This document shows, in pieces, positions 54,755-63,750 of a DNA stretch of 64,000 bases; position 1 is the first letter of the stretch; each line of letters starts with the position of its first letter. Under the pieces are notes generated by a model. The model was not told the origin of the DNA. It was given only the letters and a program-made list of their open reading frames with translations, and ran no database searches. Both the position numbers and the translations under genes were made by a program. The DNA comes from Terrisporobacter petrolearius (GTDB lineage Bacteria > Bacillota > Clostridia > Peptostreptococcales > Peptostreptococcaceae). The stretch is taken from the NCBI RefSeq assembly GCF_032598785.1, contig NZ_CP102984.1; one strand, 5' to 3'.

Positions 54755-55291
54755 TTATTCATGCTCTATTAAACCATAACCACCATCTTCACGTTTATAT
54801 ACTATAGATATTTCATCGCTATCTATATTTCTAAACATATAGAATCCATGCTCTATTAATTCCATTTGTAATACTGCTTCTTCTGGACTCATTGGTTTCA
54901 TATCGAATTTTTTACGTCTTTCTATTACTATATCTAAACTTTCATCATCTTCTTCTATTCCTTCATCAATTTGGAATCTAATGCTTTCTTCCTTAGATTG
55001 ATGTTTATCTTGTAGTTTATTTTTGTATCTTCTTATTTGTTTTTTAAGCTTGTCATAAACAACATCAATTGCAGCATATAAATTTTCTTCACTATCTTCT
55101 GCTCTAATAATCGGTCCACTTATAGGGATAATTGTTACTTCTATTTTTTGAGCTGCTTTTTTTGCACTTACAGTTACTTTTACTTCAGTTTCTGGATTAA
55201 GATAACGTTCTAACTTTCCTAACTTATCTTCTATTGCGTTTTTGATTCCATCTGTAAGATCTAATTTTTTTCCTGATATTATTATTTTCAT
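54755..55291 (-). CDS. hpf: Long-form ribosome hibernation promoting factor (HPF/RaiA)
   Basis: Dimerises inactive 70S ribosomes to 100S in stationary phase. The 178 residues consist of the N-terminal S30AE domain (MKIIISGKKLDLTDGIKNAIEDKLGKLERYL; YAAIDVVYDKLKKQIRRYKNK), an acidic linker, and the C-terminal dimerisation domain (RRKKFDMKPMSPEEAVLQMELIEHGFYMFRN and GLIEHE). I start at 55291, 7 nt after AGGGAGA. The gene is monocistronic with a perfect terminator. A structured RNA gene and a DnaA-box cluster lie upstream. Confidence 0.96.
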   Translation of the reverse strand: MKIIISGKKLDLTDGIKNAIEDKLGKLERYLNPETEVKVTVSAKKAAQKIEVTIIPISGPIIRAEDSEENLYAAIDVVYDKLKKQIRRYKNKLQDKHQSKEESIRFQIDEGIEEDDESLDIVIERRKKFDMKPMSPEEAVLQMELIEHGFYMFRNIDSDEISIVYKREDGGYGLIEHE

Positions 55292-55491
55292 AAGAACATC
55301 TCCCTTCACTTATGTAAAGCACATGTAATTTTATACTTTACTTTGTGTATTAGTATTTATGCTTTAATAATATATTCTATATTAATTGTTTTTCTCCTTT
55401 TTTTTATTGTTAACTTTTTATTTTTTTATATACTGTCGTAAAAAATAGTTTTATGTATTTTTTTATTTACTTTTATATTAATGTGGATTAT

Positions 55492-55586
55492 TAATCAACA
55501 TTATTTGTGGATAATGTTGATAACTTTGTTGATAACTTTATAAACTGTGCATATTGTCTAATTTTAGTATTTAATATTTATCCACA
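55492..55586. promoter_or_regulatory. Cluster of DnaA-box-like sequences
   Basis: Five 9-mers resembling the DnaA box TTATCCACA lie within 95 bp. Two are perfect: TGTGGATAA at 55506-55514 and TTATCCACA at 55578-55586. Three have one mismatch: TGTGGATTA at 55492-55500, and TGTTGATAA at 55515-55523 and 55527-55535. Two of them abut. The surroundings are extremely AT-rich. No dnaA or dnaN gene is near, so this is not the usual oriC. Such clusters bind DnaA elsewhere on the B. subtilis chromosome and influence initiation and local expression. Confidence 0.6.
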
Positions 55587-55752
55587 TATAGTAATTATAC
55601 ATTGTTAATTATTTTATTCATTAGTAACAATTGTAACTTAATCATATTCTCAATATGCTGATATACTTTATTTAATATAGATCTATATCTTTATATTATG
55701 CAATTTTAATAATATCTATAAACATTTTTTAAAAATAGTTTTCTTTTTTTGT

Positions 55753-55779
55753 AAAAAAAAAGTACCTCTATAGGTACTT
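55753..55779 (-). terminator. Terminator of the structured RNA
   Basis: AAGTACC and GGTACTT with a 6-nt loop, followed by T8 on the minus strand, just 3 nt after the closing stem of the RNA. It shows the RNA is a separate transcript and not just the hpf leader. Confidence 0.88.
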
Positions 55780-55782
55780 ATT

Positions 55783-55985
55783 GTTTCAGCTGACCTGGTC
55801 TTTGACCCCACACTCGCCTACTGCAGCTTTCGCTCGGGTTTGCCTCACTACTAACCATCTCGATTTTAATACCGGTAGGTCTTACATCTAAGACGCACCA
55901 TGATCATTAACCCAATTTTTAGTGTTAACTTACGTGGATCCTTTAGCCTGCGTCTGGCTTGGACTTGCAACCACAGACCTGAAAC
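55783..55985 (-). ncRNA. raiA RNA: raiA-motif noncoding RNA (candidate)
   Basis: About 203 nt of GC-richer sequence on the minus strand with no open frame. The ends pair as GTTTCAG and CTGAAAC. Internal pairings are visible: AGACGC/GCGTCT, CCTAC/GTAGG, a GGTC-AAA-GACC hairpin, and GAGC-GAAA-GCTG with a GNRA loop. It lies between comFC and hpf (raiA), with its own terminator. This is the size and gene neighbourhood of the raiA motif, a conserved noncoding RNA described upstream of raiA genes in Firmicutes and Actinobacteria. I judged it from context and structure, not from a covariance model. 6S RNA is an alternative but lacks this location. Confidence 0.75.
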
Positions 55986-56029
55986 ATATTACTATTTTAA
56001 CGGCTTAAAACAATTCTGTCAATAGAATT

Positions 56030-56812
56030 TTATTCCTTTACGTATACATCTACACAGGTTGTAAGCAATGTAAATATACATATATTATTTACAGAGTTTA
56101 TTTTCAATACTTTTGATATTTCATTTGCCGTTGATCCTGTAGTAAAAATATCATCTATTAATATTACATTTTTATTTTTAATAAGATTAATATTATCTTT
56201 TACCTTAAAACCATTTTTTAATTCTTTTTCTCTATCTTCTTTATTCAATTTATATAACTTTTTTGTATTTTTTTCTCTGCTAACACAATCTAGCACAGGT
56301 ATATTAATCAAACCACTTAATTTATTAGCTATTTTTTCTGCTTGATTAAATCCTCTTTCCTTTAACCTTTTTTTATGTAAAGGCACAAACAGTATATAAT
56401 CAGCCTTTATATCTTCTAACATAATTTTTTCTTTCATTAAATAGGCTACATACCTACATAAATAAGTTTTACTTTTATATTTAAAATCTAAAATTAATTT
56501 TTTACTTATATCATCATATTCTATACATGCGATTGCCTTATCAAAATAAAAAGTTTTATTATAACAATAGTTACATTCAATTAAACTTTCTCTTTCCAAA
56601 TTTCTATTTACTATAGGTTTTCCACATTTGTTACATCCATCTAAAATAAACCTTAGCTCCTTAAAACAACTTCTGCAAAGGGAATAAGGATTTTTTAGTT
56701 TTATAGGATTATCACAAATTATGCAAGTTATATTTCTAGGATAAATATAGTTTATCACAATTTTAATAGTTTCCTTTATATTATTTAGAATTGACTTTGA
56801 TATAAGTTTCAT
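56030..56812 (-). CDS. comFC: ComFC-like amidophosphoribosyltransferase-fold protein
   Basis: A 260-residue protein of the ComF/GntX family, involved in DNA uptake in competent bacteria and found widely in others. The N-terminus has zinc-ribbon cysteine pairs (CIICDNPI, CRSC, CNKCGKPI, CNYC). The C-terminal phosphoribosyltransferase-like fold has the PRPP loop VILIDDIFTTGSTANE. It shares one base with recD2 upstream, so the two are translationally coupled. Downstream lies the structured RNA. Confidence 0.92.
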   Translation of the reverse strand: MKLISKSILNNIKETIKIVINYIYPRNITCIICDNPIKLKNPYSLCRSCFKELRFILDGCNKCGKPIVNRNLERESLIECNYCYNKTFYFDKAIACIEYDDISKKLILDFKYKSKTYLCRYVAYLMKEKIMLEDIKADYILFVPLHKKRLKERGFNQAEKIANKLSGLINIPVLDCVSREKNTKKLYKLNKEDREKELKNGFKVKDNINLIKNKNVILIDDIFTTGSTANEISKVLKINSVNNICIFTLLTTCVDVYVKE

Positions 56813-59037
56813 TATAATTTACTTAACAACCCTTCTTTTATAAATTTATTTAATTTATACGATAAGTTAGAGTATCTATTATTTATTCTATTGTTTTTAA
56901 TCATCTGCTCTAAGTATTTAACATCACCAACTAACACAACAAGCTTTTTTGCTCTAGTAACTGCTGTATAAAGTAAATTACGACTTAACAACATAGGCGG
57001 TGCCCAAACTATGGGTATAACCACTACTGGAAATTCACTTCCTTGACTCTTATGAATTGTTGTACAAAAACTGTGATCAAGCTCGTCTAGTTCATCATAT
57101 TTATAAGAAGCAATTTTTATCTTATCAAAAAGTACAAAAACAGTTTTCTTATCTTTATCTATATGAAATATATATCCAATATCTCCATTATATATACCTT
57201 CTCCACTATCACTTTTGTCCTCTGTTTCCCATTTTTTTGTGTAGTTATTTCTAATTTGCATTACCTTGTCCCCTACCCTAAAAGTTCTTTTGGCAAACTG
57301 TTCTTCTTGTTTATACTTATTAGGTGGATTTAGATATTTTTGCAATTCTATATTTAAATTATTTACTCCCAAGTCACCTTTTCTCATTGATGTTAATACT
57401 TGTATGTCTTTTAGTTTATCAAATTTATAAAACTTAGGAAGTCTTTCACTTACAAGTCCTATTATATCATTTAAGATTTCTTCATTGTTATTTTTTCTTA
57501 GAAAGAAGAAATCTTTGTTTTTTACATTTAAAAATAGGGGCTCTCCGCTGTTTATTTTATGAGCATTTACGACTATCATACTTTCTCTTGCTTGTCTAAA
57601 TATTTCATCTAATCGTACAGTTTTTATTACATTAGAATCAATAATGTCTTTTAGAACATTTCCTGCTCCTACTGACGGTAATTGGTCACTATCTCCTACT
57701 AAAAGTAATCTTGTTCCTAATTTTACAGCTTTTAAAAGATTGTACATTAATATAATATCAACCATAGATGCTTCATCCAATATTATCACATCAGCATCTA
57801 TTGGATCTTCTTCATCTTTAAAAAAGACTAGTTCATCGCCATCTGTAGCAAAGCCCATTTCTAGCAATCTATGAATAGTTTTAGCTTCTTTATTTGAAGT
57901 TTCACTCATTCTCTTAGCCGCTCTACCTGTTGGAGCACATAGAACTACTTTTTGGTCATTATTTTCAAATATTTTTATTATAGTATTTATCGTTGTAGTT
58001 TTTCCTGTACCTGGACCACCTGTAATAATTGTTACTCCATTATTTATAGCTTCTTTTACTGCTAAAATTTGATTGTTCGCTAAACTTATTTCATCTTCTT
58101 TTTCAACAACTTTTATTTCTTCTTCTATATTAATCTGTAAATCCTTTGTTTCATGTTGAGATAACTTTACTATTTCTTTGCATACACCATTTTCGCATAT
58201 ATAGTACATCATTAAATATATAAGTATTTCTCCATTCATATTTTCTAAATGTACTTTTTGATCGTATGCTAAATCCATAATTCCATTTTCCACATATTTA
58301 GGTTCTACACCTAAAATTTTAACTGATTGCTCAATCAATATTCTTTTGGGTAAATATGTATGACCACTTCCCAAGCTTTGATTTAAAGTAAATAAAATAC
58401 CCTGCATAATTCTATCTGGAGAATATTTGTCTATACCTATTTTGCTGGCAATATCATCGGCAATTCTAAATCCTATACCTCTTACTTCTTCTGCTAATCT
58501 ATATGGATTTTTATTTATCACTTCCAAGGATTTATCTTTATATTTTTTATATATTCTTAAACAATAATTAGGAGTTATTCCATAAGGAGATAGTTGTATT
58601 ATTATATTTCTAAGTTCTCTATTTTCTTCATAGCTTTCTTGGATTTGTTTTACTTTCTTCATACCTATTCCTTCTACTTCAGTTAATCTTTCTGGAGTAT
58701 TTTGAATAATATCTAAAGTATCAACACCAAATTTATCAACTATTCTTTTAGCCATTTTTTCGCCTATTCCATGTATCATACCAGAAGATAAATAAACATA
58801 GATACCATCAAGAGAAGATGGTGTAACGGGTATAAAACTTTGCACCTCAAATTGGGATCCATATATTTTATGATTCACCCATTTTCCTTCTATTTCTATA
58901 CTTTCTCCTACAGACAAAGTTGGCATACATCCTACAATAGTTATTTCATCATTTTCATTGGCTAAAGAGGCTATGGTATAACCATTTTCTTCATTTTTAA
59001 AGACTATATCACTAACCATTCCTTGTAATTTTTCCAT
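56812..59037 (-). CDS. recD2: ATP-dependent DNA helicase RecD2
   Basis: A 741-residue SF1B 5'-3' helicase that works without RecBC. The N-terminal OB-like region (MVSDIVFKNEENGYTIASL) is followed by helix-hairpin-helix repeats (GIGEKMAKRIVDKFG, VEGIGMKKVKQIQESY), Walker A ITGGPGTGKTTTINTI, motif II DVIILDEASMVD, LLVGDSDQLPSVGAGNVLKDI and the motif VI region TTIHKSQGSEFPVVVI and YTAVTRAKKLVVLVGD. Length is normal. It is the first gene of recD2-comFC. Confidence 0.95.
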   Translation of the reverse strand: MEKLQGMVSDIVFKNEENGYTIASLANENDEITIVGCMPTLSVGESIEIEGKWVNHKIYGSQFEVQSFIPVTPSSLDGIYVYLSSGMIHGIGEKMAKRIVDKFGVDTLDIIQNTPERLTEVEGIGMKKVKQIQESYEENRELRNIIIQLSPYGITPNYCLRIYKKYKDKSLEVINKNPYRLAEEVRGIGFRIADDIASKIGIDKYSPDRIMQGILFTLNQSLGSGHTYLPKRILIEQSVKILGVEPKYVENGIMDLAYDQKVHLENMNGEILIYLMMYYICENGVCKEIVKLSQHETKDLQINIEEEIKVVEKEDEISLANNQILAVKEAINNGVTIITGGPGTGKTTTINTIIKIFENNDQKVVLCAPTGRAAKRMSETSNKEAKTIHRLLEMGFATDGDELVFFKDEEDPIDADVIILDEASMVDIILMYNLLKAVKLGTRLLLVGDSDQLPSVGAGNVLKDIIDSNVIKTVRLDEIFRQARESMIVVNAHKINSGEPLFLNVKNKDFFFLRKNNNEEILNDIIGLVSERLPKFYKFDKLKDIQVLTSMRKGDLGVNNLNIELQKYLNPPNKYKQEEQFAKRTFRVGDKVMQIRNNYTKKWETEDKSDSGEGIYNGDIGYIFHIDKDKKTVFVLFDKIKIASYKYDELDELDHSFCTTIHKSQGSEFPVVVIPIVWAPPMLLSRNLLYTAVTRAKKLVVLVGDVKYLEQMIKNNRINNRYSNLSYKLNKFIKEGLLSKL

Positions 59038-59123
59038 TTCAATTCTCCTAAAATCATTTATTAACGCCTACTTATAATTATTAGTATTATAAATATATTT
59101 TATGTTATCACTTAATGTAAAAA

Positions 59124-59156
59124 AATAAAGAGCCGTATTTTATACAACTCTTTATT
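59124..59156 (-). terminator. Terminator of metK
   Basis: AATAAAGAG and CTCTTTATT enclose a 15-nt loop with T7 on the minus strand, about 21 bp after the metK stop. Confidence 0.8.
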
Positions 59157-59176
59157 ATTTATGTTAATCATTAAAA

Positions 59177-60370
59177 TTATTTTATTGAAGATTGCTCTCT
59201 TAATGCTTCAGCTTTATCAGTTCTTTCCCATGGTAAATCCACGTCAGTTCTTCCAAAGTGGCCATATGCAGCTGTTTGTCTGTATATTGGTTTTCTTAAG
59301 TCTAAGTCTCTTATTATGGCACCTGGTCTTAAGTCAAAGTTTTTATTTATTAATTCAACTAATTCAGCTTCAGACACCTTTCCAGTTCCAAAAGTATCTA
59401 CAAATATAGATAAAGGTTTAGCAACACCTATGGCATAAGCTAATTCTATTTCACACTTATCTGCAAGTCCAGCAGCTACTATATTTTTAGCAACGTATCT
59501 AGCAGCATATGCAGCAGATCTATCAACCTTAGTTGCATCTTTTCCTGAGAATGCTCCACCACCGTGTCTAGAATATCCGCCATAAGTGTCTATTATTATT
59601 TTTCTTCCTGTTAAACCAGTATCTCCTTGTGGTCCACCTATAACAAATCTACCTGTTGGGTTTATATATATCTTAGTTTCATCATCTAATAAATCTGCTG
59701 GTATAACTTCTTTTATTACTAACTCTATTAAATCTTTTCTTATAGTGTCATTATCTACATGCTCACTATGTTGAGTAGATATTAATATAGTATGAACTCT
59801 TACTGGCTTATTTCCATCGTACTCTACAGTAACTTGAGTTTTACCATCTGGTCTTAAATAATCTACAGTTTTATTTTTTCTTATTTCTGTTAATCTTCTA
59901 GATAGCTTATGTGCTAAAGATATAGGTAATGGCATTAATTCTGGAGTTTCATTACACGCAAACCCAAACATTATACCTTGATCTCCTGCTCCTATAGCTT
60001 CAATTTCTTCTTCCGTTTGCTCTCCACTTCTACTTTCTAAAGCTTCATCAACACCCATAGCTATGTCTGATGACTGCTCATCTATAGCAGTTATAACAGC
60101 GCAAGTTTGACTATCAAAACCATATTTAGCTCTTGTATATCCTATTTCCTTTACTGTCTCTCTAACTACTTTTTGTATATCTACATAAGCGTTTGTAGAT
60201 ATTTCTCCTGCTACTAATACTAATCCTGTAGTAGTTGTTGTTTCACAAGCTACTCTTGATAAAGGGTCCTTCTCTAATAAAGCATCTAATATTGCATCTG
60301 AAATTTGGTCACACATTTTATCTGGATGACCTTCAGTTACTGATTCCGATGTGAATAAATGTCTTGACAT
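59177..60370 (-). CDS. metK: S-adenosylmethionine synthetase
   Basis: Makes SAM from methionine and ATP. The 397 residues include LFTSESVTEGHPDKMCDQISDAILD, GAGDQGIMFGFA, the phosphate loop region GGAFSGKDATKVDRSAAYAARY and the terminal FGRTDVDLPWE. Length is normal. The SAM-I riboswitch and terminator upstream provide feedback control by the product. A ribosome site AGGAGG precedes the ATG. Confidence 0.98.
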   Translation of the reverse strand: MSRHLFTSESVTEGHPDKMCDQISDAILDALLEKDPLSRVACETTTTTGLVLVAGEISTNAYVDIQKVVRETVKEIGYTRAKYGFDSQTCAVITAIDEQSSDIAMGVDEALESRSGEQTEEEIEAIGAGDQGIMFGFACNETPELMPLPISLAHKLSRRLTEIRKNKTVDYLRPDGKTQVTVEYDGNKPVRVHTILISTQHSEHVDNDTIRKDLIELVIKEVIPADLLDDETKIYINPTGRFVIGGPQGDTGLTGRKIIIDTYGGYSRHGGGAFSGKDATKVDRSAAYAARYVAKNIVAAGLADKCEIELAYAIGVAKPLSIFVDTFGTGKVSEAELVELINKNFDLRPGAIIRDLDLRKPIYRQTAAYGHFGRTDVDLPWERTDKAEALREQSSIK

Positions 60371-60419
60371 TGTATTTCCTCCTTTTATTATCTATTTTTG
60401 TCAATTTGGGTAAAAATAA

Positions 60420-60444
60420 AACCTCTTCTTTAACAGAAGAGGTT
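60420..60444 (-). terminator. Riboswitch-controlled terminator before metK
   Basis: AACCTCTTCT and AGAAGAGGTT form a 10-bp stem with a 5-nt loop followed on the minus strand by TTATTTTT. It lies between the SAM aptamer and metK. Confidence 0.88.
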
Positions 60445-60474
60445 AATTATCACATAAAAATTATAATTAACTAA

Positions 60475-60580
60475 CCTCATCTCTCTAACGTTTCCGTTAA
60501 GTAGGATTTAGCACCGTTCCCCAATACGGGAGTGGTTGCTGGGCTTCACAGGGCCTGTCCCTCTGCCTCTCTTGATAAGG
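60475..60580 (-). ncRNA. SAM-I riboswitch (S-box)
   Basis: On the minus strand P1 is CCTTATC/GATGAGG. Conserved S-box parts follow in order: AGAGAGGCAGAGGGACAGGC, CCTGTGAAGCCCAGCAACC, the pseudoknot region, and AAGGTGCTAAATCC-type core (CGGTGCTAAATCC). SAM binding should favour the downstream terminator. Confidence 0.97.
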
Positions 60581-60786
60581 TGTAATCACGATTACACATA
60601 TATTTTATTATTACTTTTAACAAGTATATGATAACCTTTTTTTTTTATAGTGTCAAGATTTTATTTATTTTAAGAACACTATTTAAGCTTTCATCATATG
60701 ATTATGTATAAGTGACTTTATGTTGATTAAAGTTATGTATTTTTTTATTATGTAGTTCATATATTTTTGAAGGGAGGTAAGTTCCT

Positions 60787-61296
60787 ATGTATTTAGCCAA
60801 AGTGCATTACAAAAAAGAAAATGTTATAGAAATATTAAGCTTAATACTCAAAGATATAATTAATGAAAATACCGTTGTTATTTGTATAGGAACAGATCGT
60901 GCTATAGGAGATGCTTTAGGTCCTTTAGTCGGTACTATGCTTAAAAATAGCGACTTTAAATACCCAGTTTACGGTACCCTAGATAATCCTATTCATGCCT
61001 TGAACATATATGAATCTTTTGATCAAATAAAAGAAAAGCATCCTAACAGTGAATTCTTAGCTATTGATGCCTGTTTAGGTTCTATAAATAATATAGGAAA
61101 CATTCAGATTAGAAAAGGACCAATTCTACCAGGTAAAGGCGTAGGTAAAAAACTCCCGCAAATTGGATCACATTCAATTGTAGGTATTGTGGATAAAGTA
61201 GATGAAAATAATAGATTTTCATTTAATAATGTTCGACTTCATTTTATTTTAGAATTGGCTGAAACTATTGCTCTATCAATCTTACTCTCAACCTAA
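60787..61296 (+). CDS. yyaC: Spore protease YyaC (GPR-related)
   Basis: A 169-residue protein of the YyaC/DUF1256 family, related to germination protease and found in spore formers. Motifs are VVICIGTDRAIGDALGPLVGTML, YGTLDNPIHALN, FLAIDACLGSINNIG and GPILPGKGVGKKLPQIGSHSI. It is the only gene on the plus strand near the sporulation block. It has an AGGGAGG ribosome site. Family assignment is firm; its precise substrate is not known to me. Confidence 0.9.
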   Translation: MYLAKVHYKKENVIEILSLILKDIINENTVVICIGTDRAIGDALGPLVGTMLKNSDFKYPVYGTLDNPIHALNIYESFDQIKEKHPNSEFLAIDACLGSINNIGNIQIRKGPILPGKGVGKKLPQIGSHSIVGIVDKVDENNRFSFNNVRLHFILELAETIALSILLST

Positions 61297-61322
61297 ATAG
61301 AGTCATCTGTGTACTTATATTA

Positions 61323-61366
61323 AAAAGGGCTGTACATACTAATTAAATTATTATGACAGCCCTTTT
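61323..61366. terminator. Bidirectional terminator between yyaC and mbl
   Basis: AAAAGGGCTGT pairs with ACAGCCCTTTT around a ~22-nt loop, with A and T runs on each side. It serves the two convergent genes. Confidence 0.82.
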
Positions 61367-61369
61367 ATA

Positions 61370-62398
61370 CTATTTTTTATTTCTTCTCTTAAATGTTCCG
61401 CCAGTTTCTAGTAAATCTAATGTGCTTAATGATGAACCTGTTCCTCTTGCAACACAAGATAAAGGCTCGTCGGCAACTATTACTTGAATTCCTGTGGCTT
61501 CTTCAATTCTCTTATCTAAATTTTTTAATAAAGCTCCGCCACCAGTCATCACTATACCAGACGTACTTATATCTGCTGCTAATTCAGGTGGAATTTTTTC
61601 TAATACAACTCTAGTTGTAGCTACGATTTGCTTTATACATTCTTCTAATGCTTCTGCTATTTCTTGTGAACTAACTTCTATAGTTTCTGGTAAACCTTTT
61701 ATTATATTTCTACCGCTTATTTTCATAAATTGTTCTTCACTATCTTTCATAGCTGTTCCAATTTCTACTTTTAGCTTTTCTGCACTTCTCTCCCCTATAA
61801 GAAGATTATGTTTTTTCTTAATATACGCTACTATAGCAGCATCAAACTTATCTCCACCTATTTTTATTGAGTCACTAACTACCGCTCCTCCAAGAGATAT
61901 AACCGCTATGTCTGTAGTTCCTCCACCTATATCTATTACCATATTTCCATTTGGTAGTGATATATCCATACCTGCACCTATGGCTGCTGCAATTGGTTCT
62001 TCTATTATATATACCTCTCTTGCACCTGCTTCTCTTGTGGCTTCTTCTACTGCCCTTTTCTCAACTTCCGTTACACCTGTCGGCACACATACCATTATTC
62101 TTGGCATTACAAGTCTTCTAAATCCTTTTTTCTCAACTATCTTTTCTGTAAAGTATTTTAACATTTTTTCAGTTGCTTCATAATCAGAAATAACACCATC
62201 TTTTAACGGTCTTATTGCCACTATATTGGCAGGTGTTCTCCCTATCATTTTTCTTGCTTCATTTCCAACTGCTAAAACTGTATTTGTATTTTTTTCAATT
62301 GCAACTACCGATGGTTCTTCTAGTACTATGCCCTTACCATCTACATAAACTAAGACATTTGCCGTGCCTAAATCTATTCCTATATCTGCTCCAGCCAT
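61370..62398 (-). CDS. mbl: MreB/Mbl-type actin-like cell-shape protein
   Basis: A 342-residue bacterial actin that guides lateral cell-wall synthesis. It has the ASKHA phosphate-1 loop IGIDLGTANVLVYVDGKG, VVAIRPLKDGVISDYEATEKML, the PTGVTEVEKRAVEEATREAGA region and phosphate-2 VIDIGGGTTDIAVISLGG. I start at 62398 (MAGADIG), 8 nt after AGGAG. It directly follows spoIIID, as mbl does in Bacillus subtilis, which favours the name Mbl over MreB. A few hydrophilic residues end the protein (KRRNKK). Confidence 0.9.
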   Translation of the reverse strand: MAGADIGIDLGTANVLVYVDGKGIVLEEPSVVAIEKNTNTVLAVGNEARKMIGRTPANIVAIRPLKDGVISDYEATEKMLKYFTEKIVEKKGFRRLVMPRIMVCVPTGVTEVEKRAVEEATREAGAREVYIIEEPIAAAIGAGMDISLPNGNMVIDIGGGTTDIAVISLGGAVVSDSIKIGGDKFDAAIVAYIKKKHNLLIGERSAEKLKVEIGTAMKDSEEQFMKISGRNIIKGLPETIEVSSQEIAEALEECIKQIVATTRVVLEKIPPELAADISTSGIVMTGGGALLKNLDKRIEEATGIQVIVADEPLSCVARGTGSSLSTLDLLETGGTFKRRNKK

Positions 62399-62654
62399 AT
62401 TTTCACTCCTTTTATTATTCATATATATTAAACTTTATTTGATTTCTCTTAAAGACCTCTATGTTACAAGATATACAAAAAAATAATATAAGTCAAGAAA
62501 AAAATTCAGGTTTTATAGTACATTTTTTACTAAGATTGTTTTTATTTTTATTTTATATTATTATTTATTTTTATAATTTAATTTTTTAAATTTTCATGTC
62601 GTTTTTTGGCATAAACTTCAAGACCGCATTATTAGATTAAAACTTTTTAAATTC

Positions 62655-62686
62655 AAAAAAGTGCAGGATATACCTACACTTTTTTT
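62655..62686 (-). terminator. Terminator of spoIIID
   Basis: GTG-C-AGG and CCT-A-CAC with flanking A6/T7 form a hairpin that overlaps the spoIIID stop region on the minus strand. Confidence 0.75.
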
Positions 62687-62931
62687 TCGCTTTCATATTT
62701 AAGCTTTGTTGCCATACCACCTCGAATATGTCTTTCTGATTTATTCTTTTCTAAAACTCTCTTAACCTCTAAAGCTAGAGAAGGATTGATTTCTTCTAAC
62801 CGTTCCGTTACATCCTTATGAATAGTACTTTTACTTACACCAAAAGTTTTAGCGGTTTGTCTTACTGTAGTATTTTTTTCTAATATATACTTTGCTACAA
62901 TAACTGCTCTTTCCTCTATATAGGATCTCAC
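62674..62931 (-). CDS. spoIIID: Stage III sporulation transcriptional regulator SpoIIID
   Basis: An 85-residue DNA-binding regulator of mother-cell genes, acting with sigma-E and sigma-K. It carries a helix-turn-helix TVRQTAKTFGVSKSTIHKDVTERL and the conserved C-terminal basic region RHIRGGMATKLKYESE. I chose the GTG start at 62931 because AGGGGGG lies 6 nt upstream and the N-terminus (RSYIEERAVIVAKYI) then aligns with known SpoIIID. An upstream ATG would add a glycine-rich 7-residue leader that overlaps this ribosome site. Confidence 0.94.
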   Translation of the reverse strand: MRSYIEERAVIVAKYILEKNTTVRQTAKTFGVSKSTIHKDVTERLEEINPSLALEVKRVLEKNKSERHIRGGMATKLKYESEKKV

Positions 62932-62990
62932 TCCCTTCCCCCCTAACATCATATCCTTATTGATATATATGAGAGAAAGTCAAAAAATAT

Positions 62991-63022
62991 AACAGGTCCA
63001 ACCAAATATGATTGAACCTGTT
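62991..63022 (-). terminator. Terminator of spoIIQ
   Basis: AACAGGT and ACCTGTT with additional TTCAATC/GGTTGG pairing, followed on the minus strand by TATATTTTTTG. It lies 6 bp after the spoIIQ stop. Confidence 0.75.
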
Positions 63023-63027
63023 AAGCT

Positions 63028-63666
63028 TTATTCTAATAAACTCATTGGATTAATAGCTGTGTTATTTTTGTATGCTTCTAAATGCACGTGTACTCCACTT
63101 AAGCATTCTACATCACTAGTATTACCTGCATACCCTATACGTTGCCCTTCTTTTATCTCATCGCCTTTTTTTACTGTAATATTCTTACCTAAACTAGAAT
63201 ATACAAATTCAGTATCTTTACCAGATTGAATTTTTACAGACATACCATATTCATCGTCATCATATACATCTAATACAGTACCAGGAGTTAATGATTTAAC
63301 CTCTTGATTTTCATTTGCTTCTATGTCTAAAGCTTTATGTATTTCCCAAACTTCTAAAGTTTCTGAATAGCTTGGCTCTTTTTCTGAATAATCTCTTATT
63401 ACTTGATTTCCTAAGTAGCTTATTTTATTATGTTCAGCTTCCTTTGCTTTTGCTAAGTTTTGTTCAGAATCTGTAGCAGTTGGAAGAACATCATTTTTTT
63501 TGTCTTCAGTTAAATGTATTTCATCTTCACTTTTTGTTGGAGTATTCTTCGATAATAAATCGTCTACGTTTTTGTTGGTAAACCAAATTCCTCCAATGGC
63601 TAAAATACAGACACATATAAACAAGGATAGATAAAAAGCATCCTTTTCTAATAATTTCTTTTTCAT
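63028..63666 (-). CDS. spoIIQ: SpoIIQ, forespore M23-domain protein
   Basis: A 212-residue protein with one N-terminal membrane segment (about 11-29) and a LytM/M23 domain facing the intermembrane space, where it pairs with SpoIIIAH across the forespore membranes. The zinc ligands appear present: H110 and D114 (IHKALD) and H193/H195 (GVHVHLE). In Clostridioides difficile SpoIIQ this site binds zinc, unlike the Bacillus protein. It lies between spoIID and spoIIID, an order conserved in Peptostreptococcaceae. Confidence 0.93.
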   Translation of the reverse strand: MKKKLLEKDAFYLSLFICVCILAIGGIWFTNKNVDDLLSKNTPTKSEDEIHLTEDKKNDVLPTATDSEQNLAKAKEAEHNKISYLGNQVIRDYSEKEPSYSETLEVWEIHKALDIEANENQEVKSLTPGTVLDVYDDDEYGMSVKIQSGKDTEFVYSSLGKNITVKKGDEIKEGQRIGYAGNTSDVECLSGVHVHLEAYKNNTAINPMSLLE

Positions 63667-63750
63667 GTTGTACCTCCAAATATATTAATACATATTTAGA
63701 TTATTAACTAATAATTAATATTTATACAACATTTTTACATTTTTGGAATA

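Noticed and set aside
55492..55586. Chromosomal origin of replication
   Set aside because: DnaA boxes are present, but dnaA, dnaN, rpmH and gyrase genes are absent and the neighbourhood is sporulation and secretion genes.
55783..55985. 6S RNA
   Set aside because: No long rod with a single central bubble could be traced, and the comFC-RNA-hpf context fits the raiA motif better. Not excluded without a covariance search.
61494..62183. A 229-codon open frame on the plus strand
   Set aside because: It is antisense to mbl, which has unmistakable actin motifs, and has no ribosome site or domain.
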